This document shows, in pieces, positions 16,755-25,549 of a stretch of DNA of 43,084 nucleotides. The notes beneath the pieces are model-generated. The model did not search any database. It was not told where the DNA came from and saw nothing but the letters and a program-made list of their open reading frames with translations. The stretch comes from Terriglobia bacterium (lineage in GTDB: Bacteria; Acidobacteriota; Terriglobia; Bryobacterales; Bryobacteraceae). Position 1 is the stretch's first letter; every line of letters starts with the position of its first letter. Position numbers and translations under genes: made by a program. The stretch lies in the NCBI GenBank assembly GCA_020073325.1, contig JAIQFJ010000003.1, forward strand, positions 1 to 43,084, written 5' to 3'.

Positions 16755-18869
16755 ATGTCTAAGTGGTTGATCTTATGCGTGGTCCTCTCCGCCGGAGCCC
16801 TCATGTTGCACGCAGCCGACACCGTCCCGCCGACGCCGAAAAAACCGGTGATCGACGAGTATCACGGCATCAAAGTGACCGACGATTACCGCTGGCTGGA
16901 GCCCGCCTCCAGCCCCGAGGTTCGCGAGTGGAGCGATCAGCAGAACGCGCATACCCGCGCGCTTCTCGACGCGCTTCCGATGCGAGCCGACATTGTCGCC
17001 AGCCTGAACCGGCTCTACAAGACCGAATCGATCTCTTTTTCCGCGCTCGCTTATCGCGGCGGGACGCTGTTCGCCATCGAAACGCAGCCGCCAAAGTTGC
17101 AGCCTTTCCTGGTGACGCTCGCCTCAGCGGACGATCCCGGCTCGGCGCACGCGATCGTGGACCCGAATGCAATCGACCCCAGTGGATCGACGGCGATCGA
17201 TTTCTACGTGCCCTCGCTCGACGGAAAATTCGTGGCCGTCTCGATGTCGAAAAACGGCAGTGAAGACGGATCGGTTTTCATTTTCGAAGTCGCGACCGGC
17301 AAGCAGCTCTCTGAGGTGATCCCGCGCGTGAATTTCGCCACGGCGGGCGGAAGCGTGGCCTGGAACGGCGATTCCTCGGGCTTCTGGTACACGCGCTATC
17401 CGCGCGCAGGCGAGCGCCCGGATGCCGATCTGAACTTTTATCAGCAGGTCTGGTTTCATCGCCTGAATACGCCCGTTTCCGAGGACAAATACGCGCTCGG
17501 CAAGGAACTGCCGCGCATCGCGGAAATCGCGCTGAGTTCTTCCGACGACGGGAAATTCGTGCTGGCGCGCGTCGCCAACGGAGACGGCGGCGATTTTCTG
17601 CATTACATGCTCACGCCCGACGGACGCTGGCATCAAATCACGCGTCTTTCGGATCAGATCTCGCAGGCCGCCTTCGCGCCCGACGGATCGCTCTACATGC
17701 TGACGCACAAAGACGCGCCGATGGGCAAGGTGATTCAGCTCACGCAGCCGCTTTTTTCACTTGGGACCGCGAAGACCGTGGTGACGCCGGGCCGCTCCTC
17801 GATCGACGGATTCCTTCCCGCGAACGGTCATCTTTATATCCGCTACATAGCTGGCGGGCCGTCCAAGCTGCTCGACAAATCGGGCGAGAAATCGGAGCGC
17901 ACGCTGGATATTCTGCCCGTCTCTTCGGTCGGCCAGATGGTGCGCATCGGCGGACAGCTTCTGTTTCAAAACGAAAGCTACGTCGATCCGGCGGCGTGGT
18001 ACCGCTACGATCCGGCAACCGGCATTGTCAAGAAAACCGCGCTGATCGAAACTTCGCCCGCGCGTTTCGACGACGTCGAAGTGATCCGCCAGACGGCGAC
18101 TTCCAAGGACGGCACGCACGTTCCGATGAATATTCTTCGCCGCAAGGGAACCAAGCTCGACGGCTCGAATCCGGTGCTGCTCACCGGCTACGGCGGATAT
18201 TCCATCAGCCTGCCGCCGGATTTTTCCGTCCGGCGCCGGCTGTGGCTCGATCACGGCGGAGTCTGGGTGGTCGCCAATCTGCGCGGCGGCGCGGAGTTCG
18301 GCGACACGTGGCACGACCAGGGCCGCCTGACGAAAAAACAAAACGTCTTCGACGACTTCATCGCCTGCGCCGAAACGCTGATCAAGCTGAAATACACCAG
18401 CCCCGAAAAGCTCGCGATCGAAGGCGGCAGCAACGGCGGGCTCCTCATGGGAGCCGCGCTGGTCCAGCGTCCCGACCTGTTCCGGGCCGTCGTGAGCCAC
18501 GTCGGCATCTACGACATGCTGCGCGTCGAAACGTTTCCCAATGGCGCGTTCAACATCACCGAATTCGGAACGGTGAAGGAAAAAGATCAGTTCCAGGCGC
18601 TGTATGCCTACTCTCCGTATCACCACGTGAAGGACGGCACCGATTATCCCGCCGTCCTGTTCCTCACCGGCGACAACGACGGCCGCGTGGATCCGATGAA
18701 CTCGCGCAAAATGACCGCCCGCCTTCAAGCCGCGACGCATTCGGAGCGCCCGATTCTGCTGCGCACCAGTTCCGGCTCCGGTCATGGCATCGGCACCGCA
18801 CTCGATGAGCGCGTCGCCCAGGATGCCGATGTTTTCAGCTTTCTCTTCGACCAGCTCGGCATGAAGTGA
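16755..18869 (+). CDS. Prolyl oligopeptidase (peptidase family S9A)
   Basis: A 704-residue exported serine peptidase that cleaves short peptides after proline. A signal peptide (LILCVVLSAGALMLHAAD) precedes the beta-propeller domain, which opens with the family signature DEYHGIKVTDDYRWLE. The alpha/beta-hydrolase domain carries the full catalytic set: Ser559 in EGGSNGGLLMG, an Asp in GDNDGRVDP (640-642), and His677 in GSGHGIG. The oxyanion-side motif NLRGGAEFGDTWHDQG is present too. Length and domain order match typical prolyl endopeptidases (~700 residues), so the gene is intact. With the gamma-glutamyltransferases and other hydrolases in this window it fits periplasmic peptide scavenging. 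Confidence 0.95.
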   Translation: MSKWLILCVVLSAGALMLHAADTVPPTPKKPVIDEYHGIKVTDDYRWLEPASSPEVREWSDQQNAHTRALLDALPMRADIVASLNRLYKTESISFSALAYRGGTLFAIETQPPKLQPFLVTLASADDPGSAHAIVDPNAIDPSGSTAIDFYVPSLDGKFVAVSMSKNGSEDGSVFIFEVATGKQLSEVIPRVNFATAGGSVAWNGDSSGFWYTRYPRAGERPDADLNFYQQVWFHRLNTPVSEDKYALGKELPRIAEIALSSSDDGKFVLARVANGDGGDFLHYMLTPDGRWHQITRLSDQISQAAFAPDGSLYMLTHKDAPMGKVIQLTQPLFSLGTAKTVVTPGRSSIDGFLPANGHLYIRYIAGGPSKLLDKSGEKSERTLDILPVSSVGQMVRIGGQLLFQNESYVDPAAWYRYDPATGIVKKTALIETSPARFDDVEVIRQTATSKDGTHVPMNILRRKGTKLDGSNPVLLTGYGGYSISLPPDFSVRRRLWLDHGGVWVVANLRGGAEFGDTWHDQGRLTKKQNVFDDFIACAETLIKLKYTSPEKLAIEGGSNGGLLMGAALVQRPDLFRAVVSHVGIYDMLRVETFPNGAFNITEFGTVKEKDQFQALYAYSPYHHVKDGTDYPAVLFLTGDNDGRVDPMNSRKMTARLQAATHSERPILLRTSSGSGHGIGTALDERVAQDADVFSFLFDQLGMK

Positions 18870-18918
18870 ACTGCCGGCGAGTGCTGTACCTGAGCTGCTT
18901 TTCGCGTACAGTCGAGAC

Positions 18919-20109
18919 ATGGCCGGCGAGCATGTAGCTTCGGGCAACCTGGTCCTCGCGATCCTGATTGTCTTCGGCAGCGCGAAGTTCCTGGCCGAAA
19001 TTTTCGAGCGCATCGGACAGCCCGGCATCGTCGGCGAAATTCTGGCCGGCGTGCTGATCGGACCGAGCGTGCTCGGCTGGATCGCGCCGAACAACGTGAT
19101 GTCGACGCTCGGCGAAATCGGCCTGGTGTTCCTGTTGTTTCAGGTGGGCCTGGAAGTGAAGACCGCGCAACTGCTGCGCGTCGGCGGCACCGCGGCGCTG
19201 GCGGCGATAGCCGGGGTCATTCTGCCGTTTGCCGTTGGCTGGGGCACCTGGGCCGCATGGGGAAACACGCCCCTGGAATCGATCTTCGTCGGAGCCGCGA
19301 TGACGGCGACCAGCGTCGGGATCACCGCGCAGGTCCTGGCCGCGCGCGGACTCCTGTCGCGCACCTCGAGCCAGATCATCCTGGGCGCGGCCGTGATCGA
19401 CGATATTCTCGCTTTGCTCGTCCTTGGTTTCGTCAGCGCGATCGGCCGCGCAAGCGTCAACGTTCTCGAACTGGTGCTGACTCCTCTCTTCGCCGTCGTG
19501 TTCATCGTGATCGTCGTGCGCTGGGGAAGCTGGACCGCCGGCGCGCTATTCGAACGCTTCGAGCGGAAGCTGCGGATCGGTGAAGCGCCCTTCGTGCTGA
19601 CCATGCTGCTTCTCTTCGGTCTCGCCGCGCTTTCCGAAGAAGCCGGCGTCGCGGCCATTACCGGCGCGTTCCTTGCGGGAACCGCTTCGAGCGAAGTCCT
19701 GCCCAGCCGCGTGCGCAAGCAGACGCAAGGCATCGCGGAGCTCTTCGTGCCGTTTTTCCTCGTCGGAATCGGCCTGAATTTTCACCCCGCCGCGTTTGCG
19801 AACCGTTCGACGCTCATCGTGTCGATCGTGCTGCTGGCTGGGGCCGTCCTCTCCAAGGTGATCGGCTGCGGATTGGGAGCGCTGAGCCGCGGACGCCGCG
19901 TGGCGCTTCGCGTCGGCGTGGGCATGATCCCGCGCGGCGAGTTTTGCGTGGTCGCGGCGCAAATCGGCCTGCGCCTGAACGTGATTTCCGTGGACACGTA
20001 CGCCGTGGTCGTGTTTATCGCCGTCGCGACGACGATGCTCGCCCCGCCGCTGATGAATGTAGTGTTTCGCGAAACGGCACCGATCGAGGCACAGGTCGCA
20101 GCCGACTAG
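18919..20109 (+). CDS. Cation:proton antiporter, CPA2 family
   Basis: A 396-residue membrane protein with 11-13 hydrophobic segments, matching the Na+/H+ exchanger fold (PF00999) of the CPA2/KefB group. Motifs: RIGQPGIVGEILAGVLIGPSVLG near the N-terminus, FLLFQVGLEV, the transport-site region AAVIDDILALLVLG, and GMIPRGEFCVV near the C-terminus. The Asp-Asp pair in VIDDILA matches the electrogenic-type ND/DD motif position. No C-terminal TrkA-N domain is present. Which cation it moves cannot be told. It lies 49 bases after the oligopeptidase gene on the same strand and converges on the gamma-glutamyltransferase gene 38 bases on. Confidence 0.93.
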   Translation: MAGEHVASGNLVLAILIVFGSAKFLAEIFERIGQPGIVGEILAGVLIGPSVLGWIAPNNVMSTLGEIGLVFLLFQVGLEVKTAQLLRVGGTAALAAIAGVILPFAVGWGTWAAWGNTPLESIFVGAAMTATSVGITAQVLAARGLLSRTSSQIILGAAVIDDILALLVLGFVSAIGRASVNVLELVLTPLFAVVFIVIVVRWGSWTAGALFERFERKLRIGEAPFVLTMLLLFGLAALSEEAGVAAITGAFLAGTASSEVLPSRVRKQTQGIAELFVPFFLVGIGLNFHPAAFANRSTLIVSIVLLAGAVLSKVIGCGLGALSRGRRVALRVGVGMIPRGEFCVVAAQIGLRLNVISVDTYAVVVFIAVATTMLAPPLMNVVFRETAPIEAQVAAD

Positions 20110-20147
20110 CCTGCGTGGTGCGGCTCGTCAGCCCCACAAGCCTCAAA

Positions 20148-21959
20148 TCACCAACCAACAGCGTACCCGGTGCGCCGCGGATCCGCGCCCGCCAGCATCG
20201 TCGATTTGTCGAGATCGATCACGATCGCCTGCATCCCGCCCACCGCCGCCGTAAAATCGGTCGCCGGAGCGAGCTTATGTCCCATTTCGCCCAGCGCGCG
20301 CAGCACGCTCGCCGGGACGCGATTTTCGATCGTCACGGAAATCTCCGCGCCCGGCTTGTAGAAATTCGGCTTCGCATCCAGCGCGAATCGCGGATTCTCC
20401 ACCGCCTGCTGCACCGGCAGATGAAAATCGATTACGTTCACCAGCATCTGAAACTCGGTCTGGCCGATCGTTTCCCCGCCCGGAGTCCCGAACACCATCG
20501 CGAGTTTGCCGCCCTTCAAAACGATGGTCGGAGAATTGTTCAGCAGCGGAATCTGCCCCGGACGCACGTAATTCACATTGTCCGGATACGGCGACGTCGA
20601 CCCGAGCCGGATCCCGTTGTTCAGCAGCAGCCCCGTATTGCCGACGACAACGCCCGCGCCGAATCCTCCTCCGAGCGTCGGCGTGCATGCGACCGCGTTG
20701 CCCCACTGATCCACAATCGAGAAGCTGGTCGTATCGCGCTCCATTTCGTAGTCTGCGGCGAAGGCCGGACCCGCCGGCGGATGGAACAGCGCGAGCGCAC
20801 CGTCAGGCCGTCCCCATTCCGGATACGCGATCGACTTATCCGGATCGATCAGCTTCCGCCGCGCGTCGGCATAATTTTTCGACAGCAGCGCGTCCGTGGG
20901 AACCTTGGTGAATTTCGGATCGGCGACGTAATGATACACGTCAGCCTTCGCGACTTTGATCGCCTCGATCAGCAGATGCAGCGCCTCGGCGCTGTTCACC
21001 CCGAGCTTCGCCAGATCATAGCCCTCGACCAGGTTCAACTGCATCAGCAATTCGATCCCGCCGCGCGACGTCGTCGGATTGCTGTAAACGTCGTAGCCGC
21101 GATAGGTGGAATGGACCGGCTCGGTCCACTGCGGTTTGTACGCCGCCAGGTCCGCCGCGGCCAGCGCGCCGTGATTTTCCTTGAAGAACCGGTCGAACTC
21201 CTGGGCGATGTCGCCTTTGTAGAATCGATCGAACCCTGCCTGGATCGCATCGGCGCGCGATTTTTTCTGCTTCAGCGCGGCCTGCTCCGCCTCGGCCGAC
21301 TTGCGCAACGTCGAAGCGAGGTCGCGATTCGTCCACAGTTCCCCCGCCTGCGGAGCACGTCCGTCGGGCAGAAACACTTTGGCCGTGGTCGGAAATTTTT
21401 CGAGCCTCGATTTCGCACGCGCGATCGCCGTCGCCAGCGACGCGTCGATCGGATAACCGTGCTCGGCATAATCGATCGCCGGTGCGAGCACTTCGGCCAG
21501 GCTCATCGTGCCGAATCGCTCCAGCGCGGCAAGATAGCCGCCGAAATTTCCCGGCACGATTCCCGCGTCGATTCCCCAATCGAGCGTCTGCGGAATCATC
21601 GTCTCCGGCTTGAGCGCCTTCGGAGCCGCGCCCGCCATCGAGAGCGAATAGACGTGCCCGGTCTTCTTATCGAAGACCGTCATGAAGCCGTTGCCGCCAA
21701 TGCCGTTCATCTGCGGCTCCATCATGTTCAGCGCCGCCCCCACCGCCACTGCCGCGTCGATCGCATTGCCACCCTTCATGAGCATCTGCAATCCCGCCAT
21801 CGCCGCCAGCGGATGTCCCGCCGCGACCAGTCCATGGACTCCCGGCACCGCGGGCCGATGCGCCACCAGAGGCCGTCCGCGCGCAGCGCCTCCATCGGGA
21901 TCCTGAGCCAGCACGATGAGCGGCGTCAATAAAGTTGCGGCGATCCGGCGAAGCAGCAT
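20148..21959 (-). CDS. ggt: Gamma-glutamyltransferase, exported
   Basis: About 603 residues from the ATG at 21959, giving a signal peptide (MLLRRIAATLLTPLIVLAQ). An ATG at 21974 is equally possible; the more upstream ORF overlaps the neighbouring gene and is unlikely. It cleaves gamma-glutamyl bonds such as those of glutathione. The N-terminal large subunit has AGHPLAAMAGLQMLMKGGNA and MNGIGGNGFM. The autocatalytic site sits before DTTSFSIVDQWGN, whose first Thr aligns with the nucleophile of E. coli Ggt. The small subunit carries LNNGI and MVFGTPGGETIGQ, a Gly-Gly motif for the oxyanion hole. It is probably periplasmic and self-processed. A second, more divergent paralogue lies at 36397-37956. 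Confidence 0.94.
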   Translation of the reverse strand: MLLRRIAATLLTPLIVLAQDPDGGAARGRPLVAHRPAVPGVHGLVAAGHPLAAMAGLQMLMKGGNAIDAAVAVGAALNMMEPQMNGIGGNGFMTVFDKKTGHVYSLSMAGAAPKALKPETMIPQTLDWGIDAGIVPGNFGGYLAALERFGTMSLAEVLAPAIDYAEHGYPIDASLATAIARAKSRLEKFPTTAKVFLPDGRAPQAGELWTNRDLASTLRKSAEAEQAALKQKKSRADAIQAGFDRFYKGDIAQEFDRFFKENHGALAAADLAAYKPQWTEPVHSTYRGYDVYSNPTTSRGGIELLMQLNLVEGYDLAKLGVNSAEALHLLIEAIKVAKADVYHYVADPKFTKVPTDALLSKNYADARRKLIDPDKSIAYPEWGRPDGALALFHPPAGPAFAADYEMERDTTSFSIVDQWGNAVACTPTLGGGFGAGVVVGNTGLLLNNGIRLGSTSPYPDNVNYVRPGQIPLLNNSPTIVLKGGKLAMVFGTPGGETIGQTEFQMLVNVIDFHLPVQQAVENPRFALDAKPNFYKPGAEISVTIENRVPASVLRALGEMGHKLAPATDFTAAVGGMQAIVIDLDKSTMLAGADPRRTGYAVGW

Positions 21960-21996
21960 AGGGAGATCATACATCCTTGCCCCGACTGTGAAGCGT

Positions 21997-22017
21997 CCGG
22001 CCTGGCCGTCAGGCCGG
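21997..22017. repeat. Perfect 8-bp stem hairpin in a divergent gap
   Basis: CCGGCCTG (21997-22004) and CAGGCCGG (22010-22017) are perfectly complementary around a five-base loop, GCCGT. The hairpin lies in the gap between the divergent gamma-glutamyltransferase and FAD oxidoreductase genes, so it cannot be a terminator for either. It may be a small palindromic repeat or a regulatory structure in a leader. Confidence 0.5.
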
Positions 22018-22047
22018 GGTCCGCGCCGCTTGCGACAATGGTCGTCA

Positions 22048-23205
22048 GTGTCCAAAGATTCTGCTTCGGTCGTCATCATCGGCGCCGGAATCGTCGGTTG
22101 TTCGGTCGCCTATCATCTCGCCGCGCGCGGCTGTGCCGACGTCATCATTCTTGAGAAAGCCGATACCGAAGTGACCGGCAGCACCGCGCGATCCGCCGCC
22201 GGCGTTCGCCATCAATTCGCCAACGAAACGAATATCCGCCTCTCGATCTACAGCATCGAGCGCCTCAAGCGCTTCCAGGAAGAAGTCGGCGGATATTCCG
22301 GACTGAAGCAAATCGGCTACCTTCTGCTGGTTTCCGACGAACCGACCTGGCGTCAATACCGTACCAGCGTCGAACTGCAAAATTCACTCGGCGTCGCGAG
22401 CCGCACTTTGACGATCGATGAAATCCGCGCGATGATCCCCATGGCGAATCTCGACGGTCTGCTCGGCGCGACATTCTGCCCCGCCGACGGCCACTGCGAT
22501 CCGCATGGCGTGGCCACCGGCTACCTCGCCGCCGCGATCGCCCGTGGGGTTGAACTCAGACGAGCCACCCCCGCCACCGGATTCCGCATGAAGTGTGGCC
22601 GCGTGATCGCGGTCGACACTCCGCAAGGCGTCATCCGCTGCGAAACGGTCGTGAACGCGGCGGGCCCCTGGGCCGGACGCGTGGGGGCCCTCGCCGGACT
22701 CGCGATTCCGGTCGAGCCTTATCGCCGCTGCATCTACATGACGGAGCCGACCTCGCACACCGGCGTTCCCTTCACCATCGACACGTCCAGTGGATTCTAC
22801 ATTCGTCCCGAAGGCGAAAAATTACTGATCGGTGTGACCAACGAAAACGAGCCGCCTGGAGAGAATTTCGCCGTCGATTGGGAATGGATGGAAACGGTGC
22901 TCGAACGCGGCTCGGCACGATTCCCGTTTCTCGCTGACACAGGCATTGTTCGCCGCAATTGCTGGGCCGGCCTGTACGAAAACACGCCGGATCACAACCC
23001 GATTCTCGGCCGGCATCCGCACTTGCCCAACTATGTCGACGCCAGCGGATTCAGCGGACACGGGGTGATGCATTCGCCTGCTACGGGTATGCTGATCGCC
23101 GAAGAAATCCTCGACGGCCGCGCCCATAGCATCAACATCGACGAGTTGCGCGTCACGCGTTTCCTCGCGGGCCGCGAGACCAGGGGCGAATCGAACGTCT
23201 ACTGA
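22048..23205 (+). CDS. FAD-dependent amine/amino-acid oxidoreductase (DAO family)
   Basis: About 385 residues from the GTG at 22048, which directly precedes the FAD-binding N-terminus (SVVIIGAGIVGCSVAYHLAARG). Longer in-frame starts run through the GGT promoter region and encode no conserved sequence; a TTG at 22030 is an alternative. The Rossmann motif GxGxxG and the DAO-family segments RSAAGVRHQFANETNIRLS, ETVVNAAGPWAGRVG and the C-terminal FSGHGVMHSPATGMLIAEE match sarcosine oxidase beta subunit / DadA-like enzymes. These oxidise N-methyl or D-amino acids in the cytoplasm. The exact substrate is unknown. The gene converges on the CydB-like fragment with three bases between stop codons. Confidence 0.9.
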   Translation: MSKDSASVVIIGAGIVGCSVAYHLAARGCADVIILEKADTEVTGSTARSAAGVRHQFANETNIRLSIYSIERLKRFQEEVGGYSGLKQIGYLLLVSDEPTWRQYRTSVELQNSLGVASRTLTIDEIRAMIPMANLDGLLGATFCPADGHCDPHGVATGYLAAAIARGVELRRATPATGFRMKCGRVIAVDTPQGVIRCETVVNAAGPWAGRVGALAGLAIPVEPYRRCIYMTEPTSHTGVPFTIDTSSGFYIRPEGEKLLIGVTNENEPPGENFAVDWEWMETVLERGSARFPFLADTGIVRRNCWAGLYENTPDHNPILGRHPHLPNYVDASGFSGHGVMHSPATGMLIAEEILDGRAHSINIDELRVTRFLAGRETRGESNVY

Positions 23206-23208
23206 CGA

Positions 23209-23592
23209 TCAGAACGGATACGCGACAAACGCGGCGCTGGTCACCATTCCGAAAATGTATGCCGCCGACGCGAAATAGGTGAGCGACTCGGTCTCCTTGC
23301 TGTCCCACAGCCGCACTCCCATCAGTCCCGCCAGCGCCAGCACCGGAAACGCATTCGCCCACGTGTAATTCGCAAAATGATCCACCAGGTGAGGCTGTGC
23401 GCTCAATCCGAGGATCGCGATCATGCACGTGAATCCCGCGACGGCCCACCACGCCCGCCGCGCGGTTTCCTTGGCATGCTGCTGCACTTCTCCGCTGGCC
23501 CGAACCGCCAGCCGCAGGGCGCTGTGCATCGTGAACGTCGGAACGGCGGCGACGGCGATGGCCGCCACCAGAAGCCAGAGTGTGATCGCCAT
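23209..23592 (-). CDS. Truncated CydB-like membrane protein
   Basis: A 127-residue protein with four hydrophobic segments. It resembles the middle-to-C-terminal part of cytochrome bd oxidase subunit II (CydB). MHSALRLAVRASGEVQQHAKETAR matches the helix-plus-loop that reads LHGA-x-YLALKTEG-x-x-x-x-RAR in CydB. WANAFPVLALAGLMGVRLW and the final YIFGMVTSAAFVAYPF match the last helices, ending just before the usual C-terminus. The N-terminal half of CydB (heme-facing helices and quinol-side parts) is missing, and no in-frame or frame-shifted remnant is visible upstream. No cydA gene is nearby. It may be a decayed remnant or a small free-standing protein. Family assignment is from remembered motifs, so alignment should confirm it. 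Confidence 0.6.
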   Translation of the reverse strand: MAITLWLLVAAIAVAAVPTFTMHSALRLAVRASGEVQQHAKETARRAWWAVAGFTCMIAILGLSAQPHLVDHFANYTWANAFPVLALAGLMGVRLWDSKETESLTYFASAAYIFGMVTSAAFVAYPF

Positions 23593-23697
23593 GCCGCCTG
23601 ATGGTGCAAGGACCGGACCATCCGCAAATGATTGAGGACACGTCGATTTCGTCGCAAGTTGGGTCTTATCGCGCGATGCCTTGGGGGATTCCGCTCG

Positions 23698-25509
23698 CTA
23701 AAAGTCGCGCAGGCGACGCGACGGGATTGCCGTCCGGACCGCGTTGACCACCGCCACCAGGTCGATCACTTCCTGCGCGATCGCGCCCTCGATCGGCAAA
23801 AGATGGCCCGCTGCGGCGAGAATCATTCCCCCCAGGCTCAGCACCATCCCGCCCACCGCACTCTGCAGAGCGACGCGCCGCATGCGTTGCGCGATGTGAA
23901 TGAACTCGTCGACTTTGGCAAGCGACGGCTCCAGCACCACCGCATCCGCCGCCTCCGCCGTCACGTCGCTGTTTTGCCCGAACGCCACGCCGACCGTCGC
24001 GGCCAGAAGCGCGGGCGCGTCGTTGATGCCATCGCCGACAAACAGCGTGCGGGCGAGGGTGGTCTCCCGCCGCACAATCGCCACCTTCTCCTCAGGACTC
24101 ATGCCTGCGTGAATTTCGGCGATCCCCACCTGATCGGCCAGGTAGCGCACTTCGCTCTCTCGATCGCCCGAAACCAGCATCACGCGATCAATGGCATGCT
24201 TCGGCCGCAGATGCCTCACAAACGCGCCGCTGTCCGAGCGAGGCGCGTCGTGGAATCGAAATGTCGCCGCGTACGCACCGTCGATCGCGACAATGCACTC
24301 CAGCCCGGACCCCGCCTCGGGAAGATCCCAACCGCGATTCTGTTTCCGCCCCAGGATTTCGATGTTCCGCCCGCGCACCACGCCGCCCAGACCTTGTCCC
24401 GGCTTCTCATGGACACTGGCGGCATCCGACAGAGCCAGGCCTTCCTCACGCGCGGCTTTCAGGACCGCTCCCGCCAGAGGATGTTTCGAATATTGTTCCA
24501 GGCTCGCCGCTTGCACCAGCACGTCGGCGCGCGTGAAGCCCGGCGCGCACACGACGTCGGTCACTGCGGGCGATCCGTAGGTCAGCGTGCCGGTCTTATC
24601 GAAGATCAGCGTGCGGCAGCGCCCGGCCACTTCGAGCGCTGCGGGATTTTTCACGATAATGCTCCGCCGCGCCGCCACCGCAACAGCGCCGATCACGGCC
24701 ACTGGAATCGCGATCAGTAGCGGGCACGGCGTCGCGATCACCAATACGGCAAGAAAGCGCGTCGGATCGTGCGAAACGATCCACGCCGCGCCCGCGATCG
24801 CCAGAGCAAACGGCGTGTACCACGCGCCCAGCCGGTCGCCGATGCGCCGCAAACCGGGCCGCGCATTGGCGGTCTCCTCCACCACGCGCATGATCCCCGC
24901 ATAGCGCGAATCCACCGCGAGTTTCGCGGCCTCGATCGTCAGCGCGGACGTCCCGTTGATCGCTCCCGAAAAAACGCCGGAGCCGACCGTCTTCGCGATC
25001 ATGAACGGCTCGCCCGTGAGATACGATTCGTCCATCACGCCCTGCCCTTCGATGACATTGCCGTCCGCGGGACAGAGTTCATGCGGCAGAACCACCAGCC
25101 GGTCGCCGATGGCGATGTCTCTCAAGGGAACATCGGTGATGCCGGCAGCCGTCTGCCTGTGCGCGACGCTCGGCATTCGCTTCGCCAGCGCATCGAGCAC
25201 GGCCGAGGCTCGATGCAACGCCGCCGCCTCCAGCGCCGCTCCGCCCGACAGCATCAGGACGATGATCGCGCCCACGAGATATTCATGCGTGAGCACCGCC
25301 GTGAGAATCGAAACGCCCGCCAGCAGGTCCGTCCCGAATTCGCGTTTCAGCGCGCGCCGGACCAGATTGTAAAGCAGCGGGATCCCACCCACAACCAGCG
25401 GAATGAACAGCGGTAGATCCGTCGCATAAAACGGCCGTAAGGCGAGATATACCGCGATCCCCCCCGCTGCAATGATCGCGATCACCGATTCTGAAAGCCG
25501 CGCAGGCAA
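23698..25509 (-). CDS. Heavy-metal-translocating P1B-type ATPase with TPC motif
   Basis: A 603-residue metal-exporting P-type ATPase. The start is TTG at 25509, supported by GGAG six bases upstream. There is no N-terminal metal-binding domain. The actuator loop carries LTGEP (TGE at 165-167), the transport helix has ATPCPLLIAIP (TPC at 260-262, i.e. TPC-x6-P rather than CPC), the phosphorylation site is DKTGT (304-308), the HP dipeptide is at 343-344 in SKHPLAG, and GDGINDAPAL follows. From the P1B classification, a TPC motif is linked to the P1B-5 group (Ni/Fe-type, e.g. Nia). I do not see that group's C-terminal hemerythrin domain, so the metal is uncertain. It lies 40 bases after the TIGR03437 gene and 105 before the CydB-like gene. 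Confidence 0.92.
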   Translation of the reverse strand: MPARLSESVIAIIAAGGIAVYLALRPFYATDLPLFIPLVVGGIPLLYNLVRRALKREFGTDLLAGVSILTAVLTHEYLVGAIIVLMLSGGAALEAAALHRASAVLDALAKRMPSVAHRQTAAGITDVPLRDIAIGDRLVVLPHELCPADGNVIEGQGVMDESYLTGEPFMIAKTVGSGVFSGAINGTSALTIEAAKLAVDSRYAGIMRVVEETANARPGLRRIGDRLGAWYTPFALAIAGAAWIVSHDPTRFLAVLVIATPCPLLIAIPVAVIGAVAVAARRSIIVKNPAALEVAGRCRTLIFDKTGTLTYGSPAVTDVVCAPGFTRADVLVQAASLEQYSKHPLAGAVLKAAREEGLALSDAASVHEKPGQGLGGVVRGRNIEILGRKQNRGWDLPEAGSGLECIVAIDGAYAATFRFHDAPRSDSGAFVRHLRPKHAIDRVMLVSGDRESEVRYLADQVGIAEIHAGMSPEEKVAIVRRETTLARTLFVGDGINDAPALLAATVGVAFGQNSDVTAEAADAVVLEPSLAKVDEFIHIAQRMRRVALQSAVGGMVLSLGGMILAAAGHLLPIEGAIAQEVIDLVAVVNAVRTAIPSRRLRDF

Positions 25510-25549
25510 GCGATTCTCCGTGCACGCCTCGGGCCAGTCGAATGCGCGG

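Noticed and set aside
19944-21932. 662-codon plus-strand ORF opposite the gamma-glutamyltransferase gene
   Set aside because: Translation is rich in Arg and His with no motifs, while the minus strand has full GGT signatures.
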